DNA from: a beta proteobacterium KB13
GTDB lineage: Bacteria; Pseudomonadota; Gammaproteobacteria; Burkholderiales; Methylophilaceae
NCBI GenBank assembly: GCA_000156155.1
Contig: DS995299.1
Coordinates: 1,231,400 to 1,295,399 of the forward strand
Reading direction: 5' to 3'
DNA length: 64,000 nt
Shown: one piece after another, positions 40,601-47,250 of the stretch
How the letters are laid out: each line of letters opens with the position of its first letter
Position numbering within the stretch: position 1 is the first letter of the stretch
Notes under the pieces: generated by a model
Databases searched by the model: none
What the model was told of the DNA's origin: nothing
What the model saw: only the letters and a program-made list of their open reading frames with translations
Made by a program: the position numbers and the translations under genes

Positions 40601-41253
40601 TTAAAGCTTAAAATAATTTCTCTTCCTGAAGCCAGGACCACCTCGCCCATGTTTGCCGTGATCAGTCCTTCATTCCGAACCTCCGGAGCCAGCATCGCCA
40701 CATAGGCCTCATTCGCTATGACCGTTCCATGGTTCTCTATGGATCCTGATTGATCCGTTTCACGTAAGATGATGCGGTCAGGATTGTCTAAGTATTCCTG
40801 ATTGTTAATTTCTTGAGTTGTCGCGACGATACCGCCGGTCTCAACCCGACCGTTCTCTGAAATGTAGACGCCTGACGAATTGACCAGGAGCACCTGACCA
40901 TTGGCATTGATGTTGCCGTAAATTTGCGAGGCATTATCTGTCACCACACGGTTCAATGTTGACGCACTCGAGTCTGGCTGGTTGAAATTCACAGTGGCAT
41001 CACTGCCCACGTTAAAGGTCTGCCAATCGATGATGCCCTGTTGGCTATCCTGGTCAATGTTCATGACATTGTCATTGGAATTGATCGTGATGTCCCCGGA
41101 AACAATATCTGCACCTTGCGGTAACTCATTCGAACTGATGTCTGCGAGTGTGTTAAGGGAAAATAGTGATAAAGCTAATAGGCGTGTGAGGTTCTTACCA
41201 AAGATTTGGTGTATAGAATGCTGTACAGATTGTTTGTTCTCTTTTCTTAGCAT
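28633..41253 (-). CDS. Giant two-partner-secretion adhesin (TpsA; haemagglutinin N-domain, YDG repeats)
   Basis: 4206 residues. An extended signal peptide (about 1-37, ending LNTLA) leads into the TPS domain (38-300) with DWQTFNVGSDATVNFNQ and VNSSGVYIS, the secretion signal read by TpsB. Residues about 800-2250 are glycine/serine-rich beta-strand repeats of the autotransporter-associated type (SGSGTLTLSGTNTF). From about 2360 to 3380 come thirteen YDG-type units with KTYDG, and one more near 3660. The tail (about 4150-4206) is basic, with Cys4176 and Cys4184 eight apart. Likely a surface fibre for attachment. The transporter gene lies 16 bp upstream. An identical 1029-bp repeat lies inside. 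Confidence 0.93.
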   Translation of the reverse strand: MLRKENKQSVQHSIHQIFGKNLTRLLALSLFSLNTLADISSNELPQGADIVSGDITINSNDNVMNIDQDSQQGIIDWQTFNVGSDATVNFNQPDSSASTLNRVVTDNASQIYGNINANGQVLLVNSSGVYISENGRVETGGIVATTQEINNQEYLDNPDRIILRETDQSGSIENHGTVIANEAYVAMLAPEVRNEGLITANMGEVVLASGREIILSFNDGQITDVITTPSLLNSLIENKLAIEAAGGKVILSATAMNQINGGLINQAGSINVGSTETVAVNEGGRIYLTSNEVVFDGGSQTLANADTQGGEIEVAANDITIEEDARIEASATLNGDGGGIELVAENEVTIDGVIKADGADEGVGGEILTQGEQVILEDNAQISAKSGENAPIIQENNIKILENAEIVAQNSNQGNWRIVSAASVWTQTHASVIELALLNANVSETVNADLCVTNCSSDQVGDLMIGDDITLNSRSTTLTQLELTASDYLSLQGTISDEHQNLILEATGFNGLSLGTVADITANQVSFRSGDQLDVLGSITATGNENTNPLANFIGANMAMAGLIQTSNQTRLGRIVMTALNQINLRPESRVLANGDEGGRILINARHLDVDGFIQSNGGTGRGGTITLDIEKTVDMNQAWIESNGFDAGGTIKIQVRDGPLNMDSTRIQTNASNGRGGTILISGREHTRIISSHIETKGTSQGGEIYLGYDQDNQRIPFSKYLYISKNTIVDARNFNNTNGGFVETSGHVVNILATINVGRGGMWLIDPFDVTISNTASGDSYSATFDPTQTTVLNASSIEGSLNSGTDVSITTGSATANTLTVDYAIQYKGAGGATLTLTGGTIDINESISGDGVSLNLILNGATIDIDNSISLLGGTLTINNSSSGDIDSGSTISAGSIVKNGVGSFTINSTSTMTSSSTINAGTLIATANAFGDEDVVVNTGGTFEIQGFAYSGKGTIILNGGTLSGTSTTASITNDGEVVLQANSILDVASGTTFTNNANFGDAGNNYGITKNGAGTFIFSPPTSTANRFNGDLVINAGEFQMTEAIGHSGTSYNSGAGIRHTYTGDITVASGATLNINLDQNKTSQDGDPYAGIWFGSDPNFISISGAGSITANATSYSFSFDANWTNYSGVYTANDTTYFVFRTGSDQTTAMSIQGNETIYVYGSNNVTFTSSSHTFSRLSFDDLFGNFSATFTGAINCGSECNDWMEVDTGVTLIFDSSNDFEISRIAPNGSNNAGTIYKRGTGTVSQLVAGAGAYFDGTLNIEAGTWSVGTNGGLGSGSTVNVSSGATINFAGVTHNRSLTLNSSGNYSNTGGDSSFNQNIALGANTTIDVASGTTLTLSGIVSGGYSVTKSGAGTLVMSANNTFTHGLNVDAGTVSVTATQFGLVNNSNFALVIANGATFSAGGHDIFANNQTQILSTVEIQSGGTMTNGGNYFNRLGNLTLSGGTLTSTGGITTNALSPSVAWTLSDTVTATADSTISGSAEIFNGQGGNGVSFSVSDGATLTVSAPLIDGDDSTWSGTGLATGFSKTGLGTLLLSGTNEISSTIAINAGTLEISGTIHTLGESSTDSYVTFSQAITNSGALVLSQDTVNQRLTGVISGTGTLTQQGDNIVMLYATNTYSGNTTISSGTLKLGNYTTTGSIDNSSIINNANLSIDRTTSATIASDISGTGTVNIIYRLEELIDWGSSDSLLSTYEVIATNATVLDILNRISGGQVHGTSILDGVQTTSGAGVYEKTYDADNETASMWFRWNSGSNYTKQVNILLRQNGTNVEASSTTRQWFNTPSSNYHRLDEGDVLTSPSGTSTQISTSNSTAGYGVRSIDLNVKISFSGNLTYTGATNLHENDVDQSGSGSAYWRTFYKDTVEFTNTGDIGAVSNAGNLAVASDASFEIGGIISGIGTVRKSGSGTLTLSAVNTFTNDIHITGGTLSVTGQLESGTYDGLITNAGTLSIATDSNQTLSGVISGSGSLTKSGSGTLTLSGTNTFNGTVTISTGILAISNASALGTTSGKTTVSDGATLQISGGITVAENMYVNGSGVSSNGAVYFLSGNNTYSGAIVLLSNTTMTSAAGNQTVSGTMNGAYDLTITAAGNWTQSAAIGGSSALADYSLTASSGNVSTNSITANGSINIFGIDVSQTYGSSITAGSNEDIIISATGDYTIAYSSASNALVTSGTGRWIVYAADDENSNFGDSTNGYLNSNNTPLWGATYSTLAPSSVPSGNRYVFAETSSQTVTFTTTSETITYAGSYDLSDNYEITTSGVAGLANVYDTTSSGSQITLETAYSSNPTLTVSANSASNSTSGNLEAGSYTLGISVAGGTIRSGYTLATSETGSITVNQKALTVSGITAANKTYDGDNTATIDTSSAAFAGLVASDVVSVTATGTFSDANVGTGKTVTLSETMGGTDINNYSVTAQGSTTADITAKTLTATADAADKTYDGTATATVTLTLSGVVGSDSVSSTNGATFSQSDVGTGLTATVNSITLTGDDAGNYTISSGQTDTAAITAKTLTATADAADKTYDGTTTATVTLTLSGVVGSDSVSSTNGATFSQSDVGTGLTATVNSITLTGDDAGNYTISSGQTDTAAITAKALTYTVDASDKTYDGTDAATVTITLSGLVGAETLTTSETSTFAQTTVGTGITVTVDSISLVDGTGDADNYSISSGQTDTAAITAKTLTATADAADKTYDGTTTATVTLTLSGVVGSDSVSSTNGATFSQSDVGTGLTATVNSITLTGDDAGNYTISSGQTDTADITQKALTISGITASNKTYDGDNTATIDYSSAVFTGLVSGDTVTVTATGTFSDENVGTGKTVTLSETTGGADEGNYSITTQGTTTANITAKSLTVSGITADDKTYDGTTTATVNTDSASFTGLVDGDSVSIDTSGVTATFAQSDVGTNISVTLSGLSLTGDDASNYSSTLPSGTTADITAKTLTATADAADKTYDGTATATVTLTLSGVVGSDSVSSTNGATFSQSDVGTGLTATVNSITLTGDDAGNYTISSGQTDTAAITAKTLTATADAADKTYDGTTTATVTLTLSGVVGSDSVSSTNGATFSQSDVGTGLTATVNSITLTGDDAGNYTISSGQTDTAAITAKALTYTVDASDKTYDGTDAATVTITLSGLVGAETLTTSETSTFAQTTVGTGITVTVDSISLVDGTGDADNYSISSGQTDTAAITAKTLTATADAADKTYDGTTTATVTLTLSGVVGSDSVSSTNGATFSQSDVGTGLTATVNSITLTGDDAGNYTISSGQTDTADITQKALGYTVDASNKTYDGTDAATVTLTLNRLVTGETLTATAIATFDSANVGTRTATVNSITLADGTGDADNYSISTGGTDSASITQKALTYTVDANDKTYDGTRSATATLSLSGLVGSETLDVTNTATFANATAGDDKTVTVTSVNLADGTNGGLAANYSISSGETTTATINKATLNVAPLDDAKFVGEADPAGYNGVIYNGFISGESSSDLGGSTTISRNAGETAGDYTLSLTQALTSDNYTINYGTGTFTIAATTAILVDLVQINTLYYGSDPTYGSGQSHTVSARDIDGALTVTMSGQEATITKSGVNVAVAPLVPNAATTSTAGYYEVGGYNYSVDTADANYSLADGYSIIVDSGEYNITPLEIDVNATVTVGGLTKTYDGNANISGLTTTISSSPVKTGDDVTFAATGTFDSRHVGTSKTVSISMAISGDDANNYSLSNNSISSNTGTITQLNSVTWLGSAGDGLWATASNWANGAIPDQNNVATVIIPDGSTVNYQYDVLGQIGSAITNNGDLTLSGTTDFTFSNDVAGDGTIIFDADQVGDTLTLSGTSTMTGTVNIQEHTAIIAASNALGTATLRANDGYFSVSSGVTLNQLTTAGQINLTSDLNTNGDVVFGGNLVIAGGNGTDANNLDPLEINSNNNDITFNGTVTAGSASKANFRSLTINAGTGEVNINDRFGYAFNGVTYSNLTSTNLWQLNVTAAAINLRADVMTFERQNYNGAMFVGDNGTNGLTRTLLSVDPEVIINGTVDDLDPNTSHTLVTKAVSLNTDTPVVNVTGEVGATNPLVNWIAETGRQNTAEEWGNITTGTSGTLTYQGDAISGGAQTLAASEQSGYVAPTNTTTDSTAQNAGSIAGRFKQAYRNIVSNTTEKFREIRQKTMIGIGVKILDDKRDCDASGANDCKSTITIRGMLDQLIRKLWIRFA
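31414..32442 (-). repeat. Direct repeat in adhesin gene, copy nearer the C-terminus
   Basis: About 1029 bp (343 codons, four YDG units) matching 32944-33972 at a constant offset of 1530 bp. I compared it line by line and saw no difference. Both ends break sharply into different sequence. Confidence 0.92.
32944..33972 (-). repeat. Direct repeat in adhesin gene, copy nearer the N-terminus
   Basis: Second copy of the 31414-32442 block. The two are separated by 501 bp (167 codons) that encode two other YDG units. Offset and lengths are multiples of three, so recombination between copies would keep the frame. Confidence 0.92.
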
Positions 41254-41269
41254 TTCTAACGGTGTTCAT

Positions 41270-42943
41270 TTAAAACAACACGGCCCCCCTGAGCCATACA
41301 AAGTTATCCTTATTGCTGCCGTCCTGGTCTTTGCCAGTGACTGTGGGGTTTGGATTTTTACCCACACGACGAGCTAGGTTTAGTGATATTACACTATTTT
41401 TTGGTCCTGTCCAGTCTATTCCAACACCAAAACCCTTTAAAGTCAATGAGTTAGGATCGGTATTGACACTCGAATTATCAATATATTGTTTTATTGAGCC
41501 CATGTCATAGAACATCTTGCCCTGTAGGTTATTTTGAAAATTTCTGGTGAGTTCGAGATTTGCTAAAAATCCTTGGGCCCCGGCACCCTCATTGACCGGA
41601 TAGGCCCGTACCCCATTTGGTCCGCCGAGGTACAATTTTTCCGATGAATCTAGGTTTTGATCGGCCCACTGGTAGGCGTATTTTATTCTTAATGCATAAT
41701 CACTATTCAGGTATTGTGTCCGGTTAAGATTAAATCGTATCTTGTTAAAATCACCTTGCGTATTTGCCCCGATTTTATCACTCGCTTCATTGGGTGACCC
41801 GCTAAGATTAACTTCGCCTTTTGTATAGGTGGCGCTCAGCTCGGTGATGGCGCCATAAAAGAGCAGGGTATCCACAAAATTTGATTCTACTCCTAGGTCA
41901 ATGGCATCGGTGTCATAGTCTGAGGTCGTGCCTGCGGTGGTCTCATTGAAGAATGATTTATTCTCATACTCTGCTTTGAGGTATGTTTTCGCATTCTGAG
42001 ATAAGTATACCGGGTACCTTGTATTGATGGCATAGGCGGTCGACCTTCCCTCTGGCTTGGTTGTATCAAATTCATCTAGGATCACTTCATAATCGAGCGA
42101 ACTAAATTTAAAACCTACCCGTAAACCATCAAAACCGATTGGCATCTCATAGTTGACCATGCCAAAATTAACGCCTTCTGACTTGAGGGCCGTCAGGCTC
42201 AATTGATCTCCTCTTGATAATGGGTTATTCATGACAAAGGTGGCCAAGCCCCTGTGGGCTCCTGTGGATCGTGACCCATAGTTGTCATAGCTCACGCTGG
42301 AGACAAATCTCTTTTCATATTTTGTTTGGATGATGACCCCAGTTTTTTTTGGCACACTGCCTGGCCTGAGTGATGCCTTAGCAGATATGCCTGGTAATTC
42401 GTTGATCAAGAAAATTTGGTCATCGATCTCTTTCAGGCTGAGCGTCTTGCTCTTAGTTTTGAAGAATTTTTTCAACGTCTCGGCATTGATGTAATTTTTT
42501 TCCTGCAACGCAATTTCAATGTCCTCCAACTCGGCCTCAACCACCTGCATCGTGACAACCCCTTCAGTTATGTCTTGGTCTGGCAAGATGACCTGTGCCA
42601 CATAGCCCTGCTGACGATAGTAATTCGCTAACTCCGCATTGAGAGAACGGATGGTGCTAATGGGTAATTGTTTTTTACGGTAGTCTTTTAAGAACTGGTC
42701 TAGAGTAAATCGGTCCAGTGATTCATTGCCTATGATACGAAACCCTTGAATATAGACTTTGGGCTCGTCAGGGTCTATAACTTCCTCCTCGGTCTCAGGC
42801 TCTACCTCGAATTCCATCATGTCAATTTCCGGGAGGGTCTGTTCTATCTCATTGAGAATTTGTCCAGCGTCAGGGGAAACACCGCCGGCCCTTGCGATTA
42901 TGCAAGTGAAAAAGAGGATTATGAAGGTAAAGCTATATCTCAT
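41270..42943 (-). CDS. Two-partner-secretion outer-membrane transporter (TpsB, ShlB/FhaC/HecB family)
   Basis: 557 residues. Signal peptide MRYSFTFIILFFTCIIARA, an acidic linker, then two POTRA domains (about 64-140 with VYIQGFRIIGNESL, and 140-205), then a 16-strand barrel to the terminal Phe (GAVLF). The strand-6 loop motif VRGY/F appears as LGGPNGVRAYP, with Ala for Gly, which is common. It exports the giant adhesin, encoded directly downstream. It starts 35 bp after parB on the same strand, with little room for its own promoter. Confidence 0.95.
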   Translation of the reverse strand: MRYSFTFIILFFTCIIARAGGVSPDAGQILNEIEQTLPEIDMMEFEVEPETEEEVIDPDEPKVYIQGFRIIGNESLDRFTLDQFLKDYRKKQLPISTIRSLNAELANYYRQQGYVAQVILPDQDITEGVVTMQVVEAELEDIEIALQEKNYINAETLKKFFKTKSKTLSLKEIDDQIFLINELPGISAKASLRPGSVPKKTGVIIQTKYEKRFVSSVSYDNYGSRSTGAHRGLATFVMNNPLSRGDQLSLTALKSEGVNFGMVNYEMPIGFDGLRVGFKFSSLDYEVILDEFDTTKPEGRSTAYAINTRYPVYLSQNAKTYLKAEYENKSFFNETTAGTTSDYDTDAIDLGVESNFVDTLLFYGAITELSATYTKGEVNLSGSPNEASDKIGANTQGDFNKIRFNLNRTQYLNSDYALRIKYAYQWADQNLDSSEKLYLGGPNGVRAYPVNEGAGAQGFLANLELTRNFQNNLQGKMFYDMGSIKQYIDNSSVNTDPNSLTLKGFGVGIDWTGPKNSVISLNLARRVGKNPNPTVTGKDQDGSNKDNFVWLRGAVLF

Positions 42944-42978
42944 GCAGATCTTTCTTTACTTGTCAGTTCTATGATAGT

Positions 42979-43854
42979 TTATTTTTTTAATTTTTCAATC
43001 AAAACATCCAGCTGGTCTAGGTTGCGATAGCTGATCCGAATCTCTCCCGAATTATTTTTTTTGTTATTGATCTTCACCGAAAAACCGAGCTGGTCTGATA
43101 ATTCATTTTCTATGGCCTGAACATCGGCATCTTTGGTCTGCTCTTTTTTTCTGCTACTCGGTTTTGCAAATGCCGATCGATCCTCACCATTGACCAAGAC
43201 CTCTACTTCTCTTACCGATAAAGATTCCCTGGCAATCTTTTCACACAACATGATCTGTCGATCAGGATTTAAAGGGAGCAAGGCTCTGGCATGGCCCATC
43301 TCAATCTTTTTCTCAGCCAAAGCTTTTCTCACGTGCGGGGTCAGGTTTAATAATCTCAACAGATTTGATACCGTTACCCGCGATTTTCCAAGAGCATCGG
43401 CCGCCTGCTCGTGTGTCATTTCAAATTCATCAATCATGCGACGAATTCCGTTCGCCTCTTCTAGGGCAGATAAATCCTCACGCTGAATGTTTTCAATCAA
43501 CGCCATAGCTAATGCACTTCGATCCGATATCTCCCTGACAATAACTGGAACTTCTTTAATTTTAGCTATTTGTGCCGCACGCCACCTTCTCTCGCCTGCA
43601 ATGATTTCATAGCCGTCATCCAACTGTCGGGCAATGATCGGCTGCATCAGACCTTGCTCGGCAATCGATTCAGCCAATTCATTAAGGGCATCCTCATTCA
43701 TAACAGAACGTGGCTGGTAGCGTCCCGGTATTAATTGGTCAATGTCTACCTGTTGTATACTTTCACCAACCACAGGTTCTAGTGATGATTTTTCCTCCAC
43801 CTCAGATCCGAACAGGGCGCTTAACCCTCGACCCAAACCTTTTTCTTTAGCCAT
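42979..43854 (-). CDS. parB: Chromosome partitioning protein ParB
   Basis: 291 residues from ATG 43854, with a GAGGAG ribosome binding site; the TTG at 43869 is rejected. Starts MAKEKGLGRGLSALFG as usual. CTP/parS clamp motif GERRWRAAQIAKI, then a helix-turn-helix (THEQAADALGKSRVTVSNLLRLL) and a C-terminal dimer domain. Overlaps the parA end by 8 bp. Two parS sites lie about 3.3 kb away at 47194-47250. Confidence 0.97.
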   Translation of the reverse strand: MAKEKGLGRGLSALFGSEVEEKSSLEPVVGESIQQVDIDQLIPGRYQPRSVMNEDALNELAESIAEQGLMQPIIARQLDDGYEIIAGERRWRAAQIAKIKEVPVIVREISDRSALAMALIENIQREDLSALEEANGIRRMIDEFEMTHEQAADALGKSRVTVSNLLRLLNLTPHVRKALAEKKIEMGHARALLPLNPDRQIMLCEKIARESLSVREVEVLVNGEDRSAFAKPSSRKKEQTKDADVQAIENELSDQLGFSVKINNKKNNSGEIRISYRNLDQLDVLIEKLKK

Positions 43855-44617
43855 TTCTTCGCTCCTCAATATGAATTATTTCTCTGGCTAGGTCGATGTA
43901 TGCCTTAGCCCCTTTAGATGATTTATCGTGTTCAATTGCAGACTTCCCAAAACTAGGTGCTTCTGCTACACGGATATTTCTTGGAATGATGGTCTTGTAG
44001 ACCTTGTTGGGAAAGTAAGAAGATAGCTGGTCAGAGACTTCTTTACTTAAGGTGTTTCGTGAGTCATATATTGTTCTTAACAGCCCTTCTATCTCAATGT
44101 CCGGATTCATTTTTTGTTTGACGCGCTTTATGGTATTCACAAGATCAGTGAGTCCCTCGAGTGCAAAGTATTCACATTGCATTGGGATGATCACGGATTT
44201 GGCTGCGGTCAATGCATTCAAGGTTAAAAGACCCAAGGAGGGTGGGCAGTCCAACAGAATAAAGTCATAGCTTTTTTGTAATTGTTGTAACTGGTTTTTG
44301 AGGGCATTAACTCGCTGCTCCTTGCTCACCAGTTCTAACTCTGCTGCGGCTAGATGTTGATTGGCTGGGATGATGTCATGATGTTTGCTCGCATGGATCA
44401 CGGTGTTGATGTCTGCCTCTCCCATGATGACTTCATAGATCGTCGCCTCGACTTCATTCTTCTCCACTCCAGATCCGGTGGTGGCATTGCCCTGCGGGTC
44501 AAGGTCGACAAGCAATACCTTCTTGCCCTCCATGCCTAGTCCCGTGGCTAGATTCAGCGTGGTGGTGGTTTTACCGACTCCGCCTTTTTGATTTGATACT
44601 GCAATAATTTTCGTCAT
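43847..44617 (-). CDS. parA: Chromosome partitioning ATPase ParA
   Basis: 256 residues, Soj-type. Deviant Walker A (QKGGVGKTTTTLNLA) at the N-terminus, LVDLDPQGNATTG and LLDCPPSLGLLTLNAL as the switch and Walker B motifs. Drives origin segregation with ParB. Lies 18 bp after rsmG in the usual order. Confidence 0.97.
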   Translation of the reverse strand: MTKIIAVSNQKGGVGKTTTTLNLATGLGMEGKKVLLVDLDPQGNATTGSGVEKNEVEATIYEVIMGEADINTVIHASKHHDIIPANQHLAAAELELVSKEQRVNALKNQLQQLQKSYDFILLDCPPSLGLLTLNALTAAKSVIIPMQCEYFALEGLTDLVNTIKRVKQKMNPDIEIEGLLRTIYDSRNTLSKEVSDQLSSYFPNKVYKTIIPRNIRVAEAPSFGKSAIEHDKSSKGAKAYIDLAREIIHIEERRNG

Positions 44618-44635
44618 AATTTAAATAGTGAGTGG

Positions 44636-45253
44636 TTACTTATATATTTTTACTAAACTTCTATTGCCATCATAAAATGGAATTTTTAATGGCGCCACGG
44701 CCAATTTGTTTTGATCTAAACTTTCCAATTCCATTTCATACCCGGGACCCTTCATGGCAAAAAATTGACCCGTTGTTTTTAATAAATGCTGGGTTAGATC
44801 CATCATCTTTTTTATATCAGCAAATGCTCGGCTGATGACAATATCAACCGGGGTATCTAAACGTAGATTTTCTACCTTTTCATGATAGGTATTTACGTTT
44901 GTCAGGCCTAACTTTCCCTTCAAATCATCTAAAAAAGAAATCTTTTTAGCCACCCCGTCCACTAAATGAAAAGTGATACCAGGATTGAAGATTGCCAGTA
45001 CCATTCCTGGAAAACCGGCCCCTGTTCCGACATCAAGGACTTGCTGTGTACCCTGAATCTCATGATTCACACTCAAAGAATCCATAAAATGTTTCGTTAT
45101 TACATCCTTCTCATCCGTTATCGATGTTAAATTAAACACCTTATTCCACTTAAGTAACTGATTTTTATAGGTTTCTAATAAATTGACCTGCTCATCTATA
45201 AAATCAATCTTTAGCTCGTTTAGCCCACTCTGTATCTGTAACTTCAAGTCCAA
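44636..45253 (-). CDS. rsmG: 16S rRNA (guanine-527-N7) methyltransferase
   Basis: 205 residues (GidB). SAM-binding LDVGTGAGFPGMVLAIF and the downstream ISRAFADIKKMMDL typical of RsmG. The start directly follows the mnmG stop, the standard mnmG-rsmG pairing. Confidence 0.97.
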   Translation of the reverse strand: MDLKLQIQSGLNELKIDFIDEQVNLLETYKNQLLKWNKVFNLTSITDEKDVITKHFMDSLSVNHEIQGTQQVLDVGTGAGFPGMVLAIFNPGITFHLVDGVAKKISFLDDLKGKLGLTNVNTYHEKVENLRLDTPVDIVISRAFADIKKMMDLTQHLLKTTGQFFAMKGPGYEMELESLDQNKLAVAPLKIPFYDGNRSLVKIYK

Positions 45254-47158
45254 CTAAGACGCCTTCTGCTTGGTTTTGTCTTGCTTTACAGCCGATTTTT
45301 TTAGATACACCACCAATAAAGCAATATTAGCCGGGGTAATTCCCGAAATTTTACTCGCCTGTTGAATATTCTCTGGCATCACATCTTTAAATTTTTGTAC
45401 CGCCTCATTACTTAAGCCACTAATATCTTCAAAATTCATATTTTTGGGTATCTTCATCGCATATTGTGACTGAATTTTTAAAATTTCATCGGACTGGCGG
45501 CTAATATAGCCCGAATATTTAGCACTAATTTCGGCTTGTTCGATGATTTGGTCATCGTAGTCTTGGTCCAGCCTCATAAAGTCTTGTAATTGCTTCCAAT
45601 TGACATTGGGGCGCTTGATTAGGTCGTAAATACTGTACTCACGCTCTAATTTTTTCCCAAAAATACGTTGTTGATCATCCGCTGGAATCGCTTCTGGTTT
45701 GGTCACCGTTTTTTTCATGATGTTCAAACAGGAATGGATCCCCTGATCTTTCTTCATAAATCGATCATATTGTGTTTGATTCACAACACCTAGGTCATAA
45801 CCAGCTGATGTCAGTCTCTGATCGGCGTTATCTTCCCTCAAAAGAAGGCGGTATTCTGCTCGACTGGTGAACATTCGGTAGGGCTCAGTTACACCTCTCG
45901 TAATAAGATCGTCAATCATTACCCCGATGTAGGATTCTTCTCTTTTTGGACACCAAGAAGGTTTGTTTTGGGCTTTTAGTGCCGCATTAATTCCCGCAAC
46001 CAGCCCCTGGGCCGCCGCCTCTTCATAGCCTGTGGTGCCATTAATTTGTCCAGCAAAGAAAAGGCCCTCAATGGTTTTCGTCTGCAGGCTCGACTGTAGG
46101 TTCCTCGGGTCAAAATAGTTGTATTCAATCGCGTAACCCGGCCTGGTGATGTACGCCTGCTCAAGCCCTTTGATGGAGCGGACCAGTTCATACTGAACAT
46201 CGAAGGGGAGACTCGTGGATATGCCATTGGGATAAATTTCATGCGTCGTCAGCCCCTCAGGCTCTAGAAAGATTTGGTGGGAGTCCTTATCGGCAAAACG
46301 ATGAATTTTATCTTCAATCGACGGGCAATATCGTGGACCGACGCCCTCAATTACTCCGGTATACATGGGTGATCGATCCAAACCTGATCGAATAATGTTA
46401 TGAGTTGCTGAATTGGTGTGGGTAATCCAACAAGAAATCTGTTCTGGGTGCTCTAATAAAGGCGATTGCAAAGAAAAATAGGGTGTAGGAGCATCCCCTG
46501 GCTGTTCTTCCATGACGCTATAATCAATCGACCGCCCATCAATGCGTGGCGGCGTTCCCGTTTTTAATCGTCCCACCGGAAGATTTAACTGGTTTAATCG
46601 GTGAGCCAACGTTTTTGATGACGGGTCACCCGCTCGACCTGCCTGATAATTCTTTAACCCAACATGCACAACACCATCTAAAAACGTTCCAGCGGTCAAG
46701 ATCACGGATTTTGCATAAAAATGAATGCCTGACTCTGTCACAACGCCTTGGACTTGATCCTCTTTTATGATCAGATCATCCACCGGTTGTTGAAAAATAC
46801 TTAAATTGTCTTGATTCTCCAAGTGGTGTTTAATCGCCTTACGATACAAGACCCGGTCAGCCTGAGCTCTGGTTGCTCTCACGGCTGGGCCTTTACTCGC
46901 ATTTAACATCCTAAAGTGAATGCCGGCTTGGTCAGCTGCCTTCGCCATCACACCCCCCAGCGCATCAATTTCTTTAACCAAGTGCCCCTTACCGATGCCA
47001 CCAATGGATGGGTTGCATGACATTTGACCCAAGGTATCAATATTGTGTGTAATCAGGAGGGTTTTCTGGCCCATGCGCGCAGCAGCCAGACTGGCTTCTG
47101 TACCGGCATGGCCGCCGCCAATGACAATGACATCATAATTTGAATCAAAATTATTCAT
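45254..47158 (-). CDS. mnmG: tRNA uridine-34 5-carboxymethylaminomethyl modification enzyme
   Basis: 634 residues (GidA). FAD motif [21 protein letters not shown], signature [13 protein letters not shown] with its catalytic-region cysteines nearby, and [19 protein letters not shown]. Works with MnmE on wobble uridines. Upstream are the two parS sites and mnmE. Confidence 0.98.
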   Translation of the reverse strand: MNNFDSNYDVIVIGGGHAGTEASLAAARMGQKTLLITHNIDTLGQMSCNPSIGGIGKGHLVKEIDALGGVMAKAADQAGIHFRMLNASKGPAVRATRAQADRVLYRKAIKHHLENQDNLSIFQQPVDDLIIKEDQVQGVVTESGIHFYAKSVILTAGTFLDGVVHVGLKNYQAGRAGDPSSKTLAHRLNQLNLPVGRLKTGTPPRIDGRSIDYSVMEEQPGDAPTPYFSLQSPLLEHPEQISCWITHTNSATHNIIRSGLDRSPMYTGVIEGVGPRYCPSIEDKIHRFADKDSHQIFLEPEGLTTHEIYPNGISTSLPFDVQYELVRSIKGLEQAYITRPGYAIEYNYFDPRNLQSSLQTKTIEGLFFAGQINGTTGYEEAAAQGLVAGINAALKAQNKPSWCPKREESYIGVMIDDLITRGVTEPYRMFTSRAEYRLLLREDNADQRLTSAGYDLGVVNQTQYDRFMKKDQGIHSCLNIMKKTVTKPEAIPADDQQRIFGKKLEREYSIYDLIKRPNVNWKQLQDFMRLDQDYDDQIIEQAEISAKYSGYISRQSDEILKIQSQYAMKIPKNMNFEDISGLSNEAVQKFKDVMPENIQQASKISGITPANIALLVVYLKKSAVKQDKTKQKAS

Positions 47159-47193
47159 AAAGGTTATTTTATAATGTTTTTAAGGTTTTGTTT

Positions 47194-47209
47194 TGTTTCA
47201 CGTGAAACT
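47194..47209. other. parS: parS site (15 of 16)
   Basis: TGTTTCACGTGAAACT matches the parS consensus TGTTTCACGTGAAACA at all but the last base. ParB-binding centromere site in the mnmE-mnmG gap. Confidence 0.9.
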
Positions 47210-47234
47210 ATTTAGTGCTGAGGTTAAAAGTGAG

Positions 47235-47250
47235 TGTTTCACGTGAAACA
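47235..47250. other. parS: parS site (perfect)
   Basis: TGTTTCACGTGAAACA, exact; symmetric to 18 bp (GTGTTTCACGTGAAACAC at 47234-47251). Its last base abuts the mnmE stop codon, so the two sites stand 41 bp apart centre to centre. Confidence 0.95.

Noticed and set aside
28633-41253. Contact-dependent inhibition toxin (CdiA) at the end of the giant protein
   Set aside because: There is no VENN-like motif, no toxin-like C-terminal domain and no small immunity gene after the stop; the next gene is convergent and encodes a barrel.
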